From Darksidea phi (taxonomy: Eukaryota > Ascomycota > Dothideomycetes > Pleosporales > Lentitheciaceae), in NCBI GenBank assembly GCA_030770425.1, contig JASJFT010000052.1:176321-240320 (forward strand): a DNA stretch of 64,000 bases, read 5' to 3'. This document shows positions 23,829 through 34,113 of the stretch, piece after piece. Position 1 is the first letter of the stretch. Each line of letters begins with the position of its first letter. The notes below the pieces were generated by a model, which had not been told where the DNA came from, searched no databases, and saw nothing but the letters and a program-made list of their open reading frames with translations. A program made the position numbers and the translations under genes.

Positions 23829-24060
23829 TAGGACCAAATTTTCAAAGTTAAAAGAGCCTGTCGCTAGTAGTGGAATAGCCGTCGTCGGAAATCAATGCAT
23901 ATCTGCACAAGCTATGCCGTGCTGTTATAGCGTGGTTCTGTTGTTTACGTTCACAGTAGAAGAGTTTCGCGGGACTTTTATACCTTTGTACCAATGACTC
24001 TTGGTGTCTCTGACTTTGATGCATGACTCCCTTGTGTTGAGCAATATCTATACAGCTATA
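23829..24060 (-). promoter_or_regulatory. Duplicated upstream region of RRM paralogue A
   Basis: Begins with ACCAAATTTTCAAAGTTAAA next to the start codon. It matches 26325-26545 almost base for base over about 220 bp (for example GTCGCTAGTAGTGGAATAGC, ATGCCGTGCTGTTATAGCG, AGAGTTTCGCGGG). Preservation beside both genes suggests that promoter and gene were duplicated together. Confidence 0.7.
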
Positions 24061-24800
24061 GCGCCGTACACAGTATTACTGGTCCTGAGGCCATTCACCA
24101 TATAATACTACAAACAGGACCCAACAGCGTACGGTGCCCTGACATAGGTCTGGGTACCCTTTACCGAGAAGGGCGGATCCCTTCCCTGCTATTTTTTATC
24201 TCTTACATCGAAGTACTTGGCTCTGACTTCGTGACTCTAATACATGACTCCCTTATATTAAGTAATATCTATACCGTCAAGGTCAGACTCAGAATGCTTG
24301 TAGTTACGTGCTATGCTCATAACTTATACATGATAATAGAGCTATAGCGCCGTACACAGTACTACTGGTCCTGAAGCCATTTACTATATAATACTGTAAA
24401 TAGGACCCAACGGCGTACGGTGCCCTGACATAGGTCTGGGTACCCTTTACCGAGAAGGGCGGATCCCTTCCCTGCTATTTTTCATCTCTCACATCGAAGC
24501 ACTTGGCTCTGACTTCGTGACTCTAATACATGACTCCCTTGTGTTGAGCAACATCTATACCGTCAAGGTCAGACTCAGAATGCTTGCAGTCACGTGCTAT
24601 GCCCACAACTCATACATGATAATAGAGCTATAGCGCCCTATACAGTATTACCCCTCCTGAGGCTATTCACTATATAATACTGCAAACAGGACCCAACGGT
24701 GTACGGTGCCCTGACATAGGTCTGGGTACCCTTTACCGAGAAGGGCGGATCCCTTCCCTGCTATTTTTCATCTCTCACATCGACGCACTTGGCTCTCAGA
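24001..24800 (+). repeat. Tandem array of a 286-bp unit, about 2.7 copies
   Basis: The block TCTGGGTACCCTTTACCGAG recurs at 24149, 24435 and 24721, giving an exact 286-bp period. Each unit also has ACACGATAATAGAGCTAT-like and CAGGACCCAACGGCGTACGG blocks and ends CTGCTATTTTTCATCTC. The same blocks occur in inverse orientation at 30.3-30.9 kb. No terminal inverted repeat or ORF is visible. Confidence 0.9.
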
Positions 24801-24983
24801 AGGGATTCTTCACAAAGAACAATTGATATTATAGGTGAAAAACCGTGTACAAGTAGTGACAGTAAGGCAAAACCTAAAATCCACCAAAACCCCACCATCC
24901 CAACGCCTTGATATTGACACTGCTGTCTCAACTAAACTTTCCTCAAGTGGGCTCAATCGTACCGACATTTTTGTGATTTCCAA

Positions 24984-26256
24984 CTACATCAGCTTGGAGT
25001 ATGCGCTAATAGTCCTATTGGCAAGCAGTCTTTTATTCAAGACTTGGATAGCTTTCTGTGCATCTTCTGGGCTTTTGAAATCAAGCTCTGCATTGCGTGC
25101 AGGTCTCCCACCGGACATGTGTATCCTAATCGGTCTCAAACCGGAGGTCAAGGTAGACACAAACATATCCAGGGCCTTTGAGTCCATTGCCGGCACAAGA
25201 TTATGGACATAGACACGGCAATGTGGGTCGTAACCGGGATATGCAAAGTGCGCTCCCTTAACACCAAACATTCTAGAGAAGTTTGCTTTGGGCACTCTAT
25301 CACCCTGCTTAAGCCCCAACAGCCCTGAATGGTTGGAGAGGTGCAACGCATGCCATGCGTTTGCTGGGCTGTTGTCGAAGAGAAAAATATCTGCCTCTTC
25401 CGACTTGATTCCTTCTACGGTATATGGTCAGCATTGCTTGAAGAATAGACTTAGGGGTCTGGGTTTGCTGACGGTAGGCTGAGTCCGCATCGCGCTCATC
25501 TTGGAAGCTACAAGCTCCAATCCTCTTATCGTTACGCCCTAGTTCAGCCACCTCTGCCATTTCTGGATCCTGGCTTATAAATTTGCGGAAATGGGCCACA
25601 AAATTCTCGGGAGTGTCGAGGTAAGGCACAGTGCCCACCACCACGAGCAGTAACTTCGTCGGTCCCGGCATTGCGGGTGTGGACATTTCGGGCATAATCG
25701 AGCGAGAAGCATCCCCAAGAGTAACCGAGAAAGGGTGTTGCCGAACGAAGACGCTACCGGTGGGAAGATCAGATAAATCAACGGGTTGGTACTCCTCTAG
25801 CGGGACAGCTCCGATGGAGGGAAATAAGGTACCTTTAGGCACCTTCTCGCTAAAACCGGTGTTATCGAACAAGTGGCCCGTTATTCCTGGAGCACCTTGA
25901 GTGCAGTTGCACATGAGCAATTCGTAACTTTTGTCCAGTAAATTAGCTTTAAAAACGTGGACTGACGGTTGGTTTTCCTCTTTGCAAAGCGCCGCTGAAA
26001 TACACGATTAGCTTGCTGTCTTCTAAGAAATAAAGAATAAATCAATACCAAAGGCCAGTTCTCCATTTTTGATACCGGTAACACGAAAATCGACCACCCA
26101 TTTGCCAGTAAGCTGATGTTTCATTATCTCTGCATAGCCCGGGTCTCTGATTTTCCCCTCAAGATATCTTTTGAATGGCACGAAATGTTCCAGGAAACTG
26201 TTACTGCCAACTACTAGTACGAGAACTTGATCTTTTGGCGGTTCCGACGAGGTCAT
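24984..26256 (-). CDS. RRM RNA-binding protein (paralogue B)
   Basis: Exons on the minus strand: 26256-26049, 25994-25473 and 25414-24984 (386 aa, in frame throughout). Two copies of the small N-terminal module are present: residues 1-69 (VLVLVVGSNSFLEHFVPFKRY) and about 165-245 (LLLVVVGTVPYLDTPENF...SAYR). Each is followed by a segment like the HVF...CNC linker of paralogue A (VHVFKAN...CNCTQ; IFLFDNSPANAWHALHL). A C-terminal RRM covers about residues 308-385, with RNP2-like VYVHNL and a weak RNP1 (NAELDF). The C-terminal 25-residue repeats of paralogue A are absent. Same strand as A, 1.2 kb upstream of it. Function unknown beyond likely RNA binding. Confidence 0.75.
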
Positions 26257-26324
26257 GACGACGACTCTGTGAGAGAGAAACAGATACCGGTAAGGGGCGT
26301 ACTGAACAGCTCTCGAATGATGTT

Positions 26325-26560
26325 AATAGGACCAAATTTTCAAAGTTAAAAGAGCCTGTCGCTAGTAGTGGAATAGCAGTCGTTGGAAATCAATGGATAT
26401 CTGCACAAGCTATGCCGTGCTGTTATAGCGTGGTTCTGTTGTGTACGTTCACGGTAGAAGAGTTTCGCGGGGCTTTTATACCTTTGTACCAATGACTCTT
26501 CGTGTCTCTAACTCTAATGCATGACTCCCTTGTGTTGAGCAATATCTATAGAGCTATTTG
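26325..26560 (-). promoter_or_regulatory. Duplicated upstream region of RRM paralogue B
   Basis: Near-identical to 23829-24060. Here about 70 bp of unrelated sequence lies between the duplicated block and the start codon, whereas in paralogue A the block abuts the ATG. Confidence 0.7.
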
Positions 26561-26890
26561 ATTTGGATTTGCATAGTGGGAGTCTCTTTAGAAGGTCCGC
26601 ACGAAACACAGTAGGAGTTTGTACACAGTAGAGGTGCTATACCCACACCATATACACGATAATAGAGCTGTAGAGCTATATACAGTACGACGAGGTAATG
26701 TTTCGAATATTAAGGCGACGAGAAATGACATGTACTACCAAACTATAGAGCCTGCTTGGGGGATTAAGGCGACGAGAAATAATATATACCACCGAACTAT
26801 AGAGCCTGGTTGGGAGACCAACAGCGGTAGCGATGAGTTAGCGTACACACACTACCACCTATAGTATAAAAATTGCCTGCGATGATACCA
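26560..26890 (+). repeat. Copy of dispersed repeat family with internal duplication
   Basis: Carries TTTGGATTTGCATAGTGGGA, AAGGTCCGCACGAAACACAG and ACACGATAATAGAGC. It continues into ATTAAGGCGACGAGAAAT, which is present twice about 60 bp apart, and CGGTAGCGATGAGTTAGC...TATAAAAATT. The latter half matches 47130-47245. Confidence 0.8.
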
Positions 26891-26893
26891 GTA

Positions 26894-27005
26894 TCCTACT
26901 TACTACATCTATTTCTTATCCTCAGCCAGCTTCCTTACATCTATCTCTTATCCTCAGCTAGCTTCCTTACTATATCTATCTCTTATCCTTAGCCAGCTTC
27001 CTCAC
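26894..27005 (+). repeat. Short tandem repeat, about three units of ~35 bp
   Basis: Three near-identical units contain CTTATCCTCAGCCAGCTTC. They sit between the repeat copy at 26.6 kb and the RIP-like block. Confidence 0.85.
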
Positions 27006-27560
27006 CTCTTCCTTAAACTTACTATTAATACCTACTAACTATATGTCTTTACTAACGATCATTCGCCTAGTCCTTTAGTAGGACCTTTAGTAGGAGGAAC
27101 TAGAGTATAATAGGCTATTCGAGTATAGCGCTCTAAACCTTTCGAATATCGCGGCGGAGTATCCCCGGCGCTATAGGAGGGAGGTACTGTCGATAGGGCT
27201 CCTCGATTATAATAACTATTAGTATAAAACTAACTATACGTTAGATATATTCGAGGGAACGAGTGGCGATAGGGTTCTCGTATAGCTATTAGTAGTTACC
27301 TATAACATATTCCTATCCGAGGACCTATATAACGAGGCTAGTCGTTTCGTCGAGAGGTAGCTATACCGTCTACGTAGGCTGGAGGAAATACTTGTATAGG
27401 GACGATAGTTAACGAAGGAGGAATTTACCTTCTTAGTAGGCTATCGAGGGAGCTAATACCTAACGTAGAAGATAGAGCTGGTTTCTATAGTAGATACGAT
27501 ACGAACGATAGCGTAGGGGTAAGGGGTTCGGCGTTGTCGGCGCGTTTAACTGTCTGTTAC
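27005..27560. mobile_element. RIP-like TA-rich relic, probably a dead transposon segment
   Basis: Very rich in TA and TAG and conspicuously poor in CA/TG dinucleotides, e.g. TAGTAGGA and CTATAG motifs throughout, while CG is kept. No frame is open for long. This is the signature expected of repeat-induced point mutation of a repeated element. The original element cannot be identified. Confidence 0.55.
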
Positions 27561-27743
27561 GTAAGATGTCGAAACATTGAAACACAATGAGGTAATTAGA
27601 ATCACGAAAAACACAGCCAGCCCAGGAACCAACGTGACGTCACGCCGGGTAGTGGCCCAAGCTCCTGGGGGAGGGGAAGTATCAATTTATATGGCCACGG
27701 TAAAAACTCCAAATCGCCCCCTATCATTGCTAGAAGCCAGCCG

Positions 27744-29103
27744 TTACTTGAGCCTTCCCCAGTCAGCTTTAAGCTCCACGTCACCATCTTCGTTGACCAC
27801 CTTTCCCCAGTCCCATTCCCTGTCTTGACCCTTGGACCCCCATACGACGTCTTCCTCGCCCATGTTATCTCCCTTCTCCCACTTCTTGACCTGCTCGTCT
27901 GAGAAGCCTGCGTCCCGCAATCGGTCAGCTCCCTTGGACATCCACCGCTGACGGTCTTTGAGCGCTTCCACAGCATCGGCCCAATCATCTTCGACATCGG
28001 AGTTCAATTGAACATCTGCCGAGGCGTCGTACGTAGAAGAGAAGCGCGCGTCCATCCCCATAGAACTGGCTTTGAGGCTACCACGACCACGAACGCGGAC
28101 GGCGGGCTTTGGTGATGGGGGTAGTGGTCCCACTATTGCTTCAAGGGGATCGGATTCAGAAGCAGGGGAAGGAGACCTCCGCTTTGGATGCTTGTCGCCG
28201 CTTAGGTCCTTCTCGGCATTCCTATGCGTGTCCCTGCTGTTTGCGGATCGTCTGGGAGAAGGCGATCTACGTCGATGTCTTGATGACTTATAGCGTGTGC
28301 TTGAGCGAGGCGATGCAGACCGTGTGCGCGGATGAGATGCGGAATAAGACGCTCTGTGCCTGTGCGTGCTGCGCGAACGTTCCCTCCTTCGTGATCGTTC
28401 CTTCCCGCCGCGATCACAGTCATGCCGTCGCTCCCTGTCACGATTGCGCTTTGAGTGGTCTGATCTTCGATGTAATCGCTCATCGTCACTGTCATCTCTA
28501 GACCTTCGACTCTCCTTTCTGTCCGGCTCATTGTCTCTGCCATCTCTAGGCTTTCGACTCTCCCTTCTGTCCCGCTCGTCATCTCTTTCTGTCCTTGACT
28601 GGTGTTCCCGCCGCTCGTCATTGTGGATCCGCTTGCGCCTACTGTCGCGCTCCCTATCAATGTCACTGTTGTCCAGTTTCCGTCGCTTCACGGATCTTGA
28701 ATCGTCGTCGCTCGAAAGAGGTGTGAGCCTGTCTGCGTCTCTGTACTTTCGCCCGTTCCCCTCCCTCTGGCCCGTCCCCTTTCCGCCATTCAACTCCTTC
28801 AATCGTGTACGCGACTCTTCGGCCTCTTTAGCTAGCAGCACCGCATTGTGATCTTCGGTCCGACGGATGAGGTGTTGCAAAAAGTTCGTGTTCGGTTTAG
28901 GCGCGCGCGCTCCGTACCTGTGAAATCAGTGCCGTAAGATTTGGAGTGGAACGTGTATGTACATTCACGTCTGGCAACATCGCAACGCACCTCTTCGGCT
29001 TGAAGGCTTCCAAACCGACTCGCTTGTACTCCTTTGCCGCATTCCTTGCATCTTGCTTGAGCAGATTGGCAACGTATTCGTCATCGAACTCGTCGCTCGC
29101 CAT
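27744..29103 (-). CDS. RS-domain protein of the fungal 'pre-mRNA-splicing factor 38B' type
   Basis: Exons on the minus strand: 29103-28991 and 28917-27744 (428 aa). The N-terminus MASDEFDDEYVANLLKQDAR and the motif APKPNTNFLQHLIRRTEDHN are conserved in ascomycete proteins annotated this way. The middle is a long Arg/Ser/Asp-rich region (about residues 90-290), typical of splicing cofactors. The C-terminus is conserved and acidic, with WADAVEALKDRQRW and KKWEKGD...W tryptophans. The expected role is nuclear and splicing-linked, inferred from family annotation. The annotation name itself is loose because no full Prp38 domain is visible. It is transcribed divergently from the Sos7 gene, with about 265 bp between the start codons. 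Confidence 0.8.
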
Positions 29104-29367
29104 GGTAGAAACTCGGGTGCCAGTAGAAGATCGACAGGAAGGAGTTAATGATACGCCGGTTGAAGGCGGGTTAATATGAAGAGGTCTTGTGAGGGTCAGG
29201 TGAAGGTAAGGTGAAGGTCTGCGGGACAATGATGCGAGGTCGCGCGCTAGATCGGAAAAGGAAAGGGCCTCGGTGACCTTTTGAGCTCAGCCCTACGGCG
29301 GGCTCGCGCATCCAAAACAAACACCCCTCCACCACTCACATGCTCCACAACGTCACGAGAACTCACC

Positions 29368-30275
29368 ATGGCCCCGAGAAAGTCACAAACACCGTCACCT
29401 GCGTCCGCTCTTGAACAACTTCAGCGATCAAAATCCCTCCATCTACTCTCTATTGCAGAGACGTTATCGCCCAAGGACCTCCCACCATCGGCGCAAAAGC
29501 GAAGCTCTGCAGTGTCGGACGACAGCGAGCAGAATGGAGATACGCATCCTGCAGCGTTGGCTGCGGACCTGATGCATTACAAGGTGTGTGTGCTAGTCTT
29601 ATCGACACACCGTGGTTGACGGGAATCCAGGAACTCTTCGGAAAGCTACGCTTCAGCTACGTCGAGCAGGTCACGAAGGAGAAATTCCTACGCGGCATCA
29701 CCGATAATCCACCGCGGTTGGTCGAAGGCGCTGAGAATGACGAGAAAGAGAAAGAGATCCTGGCATTGAAGGCCAGTCTCAACGAGCGCAAGCTGGAGGT
29801 GGCCGAGATACTGAAGCAACTAGAGGAAAAGGGACGTGAACTCTCACTACGGTACGAGGGAGTGCAGCTACGGACACAACAATTGGAGTCGCTACCCGTG
29901 GAGATTGAAGGCCTGGAAGCGAACATCGAGAGGCTCAAGCAGGAGCAACCGCCGCCGTCGAACAACCCCGAACTCGCGCTGCCGTTGCCAGAGACGATGA
30001 AGTTGCTTCAAGAGCGAGAGGCTGATCTCGCGGCTTTGGATGCGCAACTCTCGAAATTACAGTCGTCACTGCCGAATCGGACACGCGAGCTGGAGAAGCT
30101 GGAGCGCGAACTGAAGCCCTTGGAGACACAGAAACAGGGCACTGTTGCGGCTGCGAGAGAAGCCAGGCGGAGGAAAGAAGAGGGTGGTGGTATCGGTGAT
30201 GAATTGGAAGAGAGGGGCAGATGGCTCAGAGCGTCCGAGAAAGCGCTCAAGGAGATGTTGGAAGTTGAAGGGTGA
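29368..30275 (+). CDS. sos7: Kinetochore protein Sos7 homologue
   Basis: Exons 29368-29583 and 29631-30275 give 286 aa. The ATG lies in CTCACCATGG. The core ELFGKLRFSYVEQVTKEKFLRGI is the hallmark of the Sos7 coiled-coil N-terminal domain. It is followed by extended coiled coil (about residues 100-285) with heptad Leu/Glu/Lys patterns, e.g. ELSLRYEGVQLRTQQLESLP. In fission yeast Sos7 acts with the Mis12/Spc7 outer-kinetochore network in chromosome segregation. The gene stops only about 10 bp before a copy of the dispersed repeat begins, so its native 3' UTR appears replaced or truncated. Length is close to what I expect for the family. Confidence 0.85.
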
Positions 30276-30282
30276 GTCAAAT

Positions 30283-31065
30283 AGCAGAGAAGGGATCCGC
30301 CCAAATATACAGATAGTATTTGGGCCATTTCTAGGTAAAGGGTACCCAGACCTATGTCAAGGCACCGTACGCCGTTGGGTCCTGTTTGCAGTATTATATG
30401 GTGAATGGCCTCAGGAGGGGTAATACTGTGTACGGCGCTATAGCTCGATTATCGGGTATAAGTTGTGGGCATAGCACGGGACTTCAAGCATTTTGAGTCT
30501 GACCTTGACGGTATAGATGTTGCTCATGACGGCACAGATGATGCTCAACATAAGGGAGTCATCCATCAAACATAAGGGAGTCATCCATCAAACACAAGGG
30601 AGTCATACATCAGAGTCACGAAGTCAGAGCCAAGTACGTAGATGTAAGAGATAAAAAATAGTAGAGAAGGGATCCGCCCAAATATACAGATAGTATTTGG
30701 GCTATTTCTAGGTAAAGTATACCCAGACCTATATTAGGGCACGGTACACCGTTGGGTTCTGTTTGTAGTATTATATAGTAAATAGCCTTAGGATCGGTAA
30801 TACTGTGTACGGCGCTATAGCTCGATTATCGGGTATAAGTTGTTGGTATAGCACGTGACTGCAAGTATTCTAGGTCTGACTTGATAGTATAGATGTTGCT
30901 TATAGCTAAGGAAGGGGACGATTTGGAGTTTTTACCGTAGCCATATCAATTGACACTTATTATTAGGCCTTTGGTTGTATAGTTTTACTTTCTATATTGT
31001 TAGGTATTGACTATCTTAGAATTCACAAAGGGCCATGGTTGTAGATAGACACCAATATCACCATT
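30283..31065 (-). repeat. Inverse-orientation copies of the dispersed repeat (two tandem units plus terminal block)
   Basis: The block around TACCCAGACCTAT occurs at 30343 and 30719, so the two units are offset by 376 bp. The increase over 286 bp comes partly from a short internal repeat of CATAAGGGAGTCATCCATCA (about 30550-30610). The region ends with sequence complementary to 22390-22540, including TTTTTACCGTAGCCATAT and TTTGGTTGTATAGTTTTA. Confidence 0.85.
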
Positions 31066-31683
31066 GTTTCGTCCCTCCATCGCCAATTACAGGGTAGTTG
31101 GCAGTAATATATGCTGAATGGCGGCTGAATGCAGGGTTCACTGAGCGCTGATTGGACGGTGACGTGTACACCGCCACACCGAAGTCATCGATTACGGTTG
31201 CCCGCGTTACCCCCCCATAAACACGCTAGTAAGCCTCCGCTAGGAAGCTGCGGCTGAGCTGTCCCTCGTAGCTTCCCCCATTACCTTTCGAGTCTACAAA
31301 CCCAAAACTCTACGAAATACACCGCGCATACGTTCTACCGTCCCACGAGCCCTCCGCCGACGTCAAACCGCACAGCGACGTGACCGACACGACTGACATC
31401 CCCACCTCGCGACCCGCAGGGTCGGACATGTCCCGCCTGCCAGGCCGCGCCCACCGCCAACGCATTCGAGCCTGACAGCGGGGACAGCAACGAGCCTCAT
31501 TATCGCTACGCCCGACACGACGTTACGACCTTCGCTTCCCTTACGTCTTCTTCTTGCATCTGCGATACCCTGCGCTTCCATCATTGCGTCATTGATCTGT
31601 CCGAGTCCGGCTCAACATACTGTACCCAAAACTGTGCTTCCACCAGAGTAGAGTAGGCGTAGAGGAACCCGGTATTCCTCGAC
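31066..31683. other. Promoter and 5' UTR region of the cytochrome b561-like gene
   Basis: No gene is supported. The stretch is C-rich near the start codon, as in many fungal 5' regions. Confidence 0.4.
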
Positions 31684-34113
31684 ATGTCGGGTAATGGGCT
31701 GTCTTCGCCGGGCACTGGCGTCTACTCCTCCAACACGTTATATGTGGGTGACGGCACCTGGGATTCTCAACGGAACACCTTCCTGCTCCCAAATCTTCAA
31801 GGTTTGAACCTTGCGACAACACAATATAATGGTGAGCCTCCTGGATGCATCGCATGCCCGCAGCGCATACTGACCTGCTAGGCATGGGCAATCGCTTCCG
31901 CAACATGCCCGGATATCGGAGCCTCATCTTGGGCCATGGCATACTGGCCGCCATAACGTTCCTCTTCATCGTGCCTCTGGCAATCCTGCTCGCTCGCTTC
32001 TACCATCGTAATCCACGATTGGCCCTGCGCTTTCATATCTGGTTACAAATCCTGACGGTGATGTTGTCAACGGCAGCTTTTGTTCTAGGATTTCAGGCTG
32101 TTGGGCTGCGGAGATCGTTGACTAATCCACACCATGGCATTGGTGTCGCCATTTACACACTCATCATGGTACAGGCGATCGGTGGCTGTATCATTCACCG
32201 TGTCGAGAAGGGCAAAGAACGATTCAAAGTGCCCCTGAAGCTGATGGTATGATGACTTAGGCTATAGTAACTAACACAACCATGCTAACTTTTCACAGCT
32301 TCACCAATGGATCGGAAGATCAATCGCGCTCCTAGGTATCATCCAGGTGGCTCTTGGTCTCACTCTGTATGGCTCGCCGAAAGTGCTTTTCATCCTGTAT
32401 GCGGTCTGGGGATTCATCCTCCTTGGCACATATTTCATTCTTTCCTACATCAACCAACCCGAGATTGCCTTCGATGATCGCAGCACCTACGTCACAGAAC
32501 GAACCGCGAGCAGTAGTCGCCGAAGCAGGAGTCACCGGGGCCACGGTCTCGCAACGCTTGCAACAGCTGGCGTAGCTGGCGCGGGACTGACTGCGTTGAG
32601 AAATCGTTCACGGAGTCGCAGTCGGAGAAGACCTAGTGGGGGTAGGCGGGAGGTCCTCAGCTCGCATCCTTCCGAATCGTACGTATCCGACGAGAAGCAT
32701 GCTGGAGACGGGCGCAGGAACCACACTTGGAGAGATCGACTTTTCGGCGCCGCAGCCGCAACTGGAGGTATCTTGGCCGTGAAGTCCCTGTTCAACCGGA
32801 AGAAGCACACGCAAACAGAGTCGGGAAGTGAAGTCAGCTACACACAACCTATTGGCCCCTCTGAGGTCACACAGACAGATCTCAGTCGTCTCGAAGAAGG
32901 AAGGGCTCCTGCATCACCGGGGCGTGATCATTGGCGTCGCATAGAAGAGAGAGAGGCTGCACAAGCGGCTGCTATGGGTGCCAGCCCGTTGCGAAATGGC
33001 CATCGAGCCGCACGAAGTGGCGCATCAATCGACTCGTTTGATAGCCGCTCAAGCTTCAGCGAAGTCCAACACGCGAGGGCAAGAGACTCACACGGCCTCA
33101 GAAATGGAGTCGCAACGCTTGGCGTGCTAGGTTTTCTGAAGCACAAATTCAACAAGCGGAGAAACAAGGACGAAGAGGAGCGTGTCGCGGCGCTAAAGCA
33201 GCACGATATCGACGAGGAGCGCCTCGCACGTGCAAACAGCAGTCGACGAAAGTTCACCGGAGATGGGGCGCCGCCTAGGAGGAATCGGCCGCCATCGACA
33301 ATCCTCTCCGAGAGCGATATTTCCGGCATCACTCCCTCTGTGTCCAGACCCAACCTTCGCCCGCCTCCGAGAAGCACCACGAATCTGACACATGTCGAGA
33401 CCACGGCAGGACCATCCGCGGCGCCTCCCCATGGTGTCCTCTCCGATTCAGGCTCTGAAGCCTATGTTTCGCCAGGTGGAGGTCGTCATCGTCGCCACCA
33501 CAACGCAGGATCTGGAGCACCTGCTGCTGGTGCTGCTGTTGCTGGTGCCTCTGCAGGCTCACCGTCAAGGAGAGACCACAGTCAGCACCGCAGCAGCAGG
33601 GAGGACAGTGTCAACTCGGGGCCAGTGTCTGTGAAGGTCAAGATGCATAATGATGGGCGCCACGTCACGCTTAGAAGGCTCAACGAGGAGGAGGCGGCCG
33701 CAGAAAGAGAGGCCAGAAGGAAACAACGAAGAGGGCGGAACGGCAGCATGAGTTCGCTCAGCAACCTGGAGAATCAGGAGCATTGGCGACGAACAGAGGC
33801 CAGGGAAGCAGCACAGGCGCAACAGGCAGCGCAAGCAGCGGCACCGATACCGATGCCTGCACCCGTGATCCCACCTCCTCCACCAGGTCCGCCGCCCGGA
33901 GCTACGCCATTGCCGGGGCAACAGGTGCCCCTTCCGCCACCTCCACCGATACCGGCGGCAGCTGGAAGCGTGCTGAGCAGCCCCCAGGGCACTCAAGCCT
34001 ACGGCACGGAAACCGACGTCAGCGCGTACGATTCGAACAGGAGAAGGCGGAGGGCCGAACGAGCACAAGCGAAGCAAGCTAGGTCGGGTGGCAGTCGTGT
34101 CGAGTTTTCATGA
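31684..34113 (+). CDS. Cytochrome b561-like membrane protein with a long disordered tail
   Basis: Exons 31684-31831, 31882-32246 and 32299-34113 give 775 aa. Residues about 60-215 form five or more membrane helices with histidines in the b561 positions: GHGIL, RFHIWLQ, NPHHGIGV and LHQWIGR. These would ligate two haems and support transmembrane electron transfer (CBD9-like/ferric-reductase-like group). No DOMON domain precedes the membrane core. The remaining roughly 550 residues are low complexity: RS/RG-rich stretches, alanine-rich segments, a conserved-looking VKVKMHNDGRHVTLRRL motif, two EHWRR/DHWRR repeats with EAAQA, and proline runs (IPPPPPGPPPGA). They are predicted cytoplasmic and disordered. 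The substrate is unknown. Confidence 0.82.

Noticed and set aside
33565..34077. Minus-strand ORF of 170 codons opposite the b561 tail
   Set aside because: Shadow of the GC-rich coding exon; no domain and no splice context.
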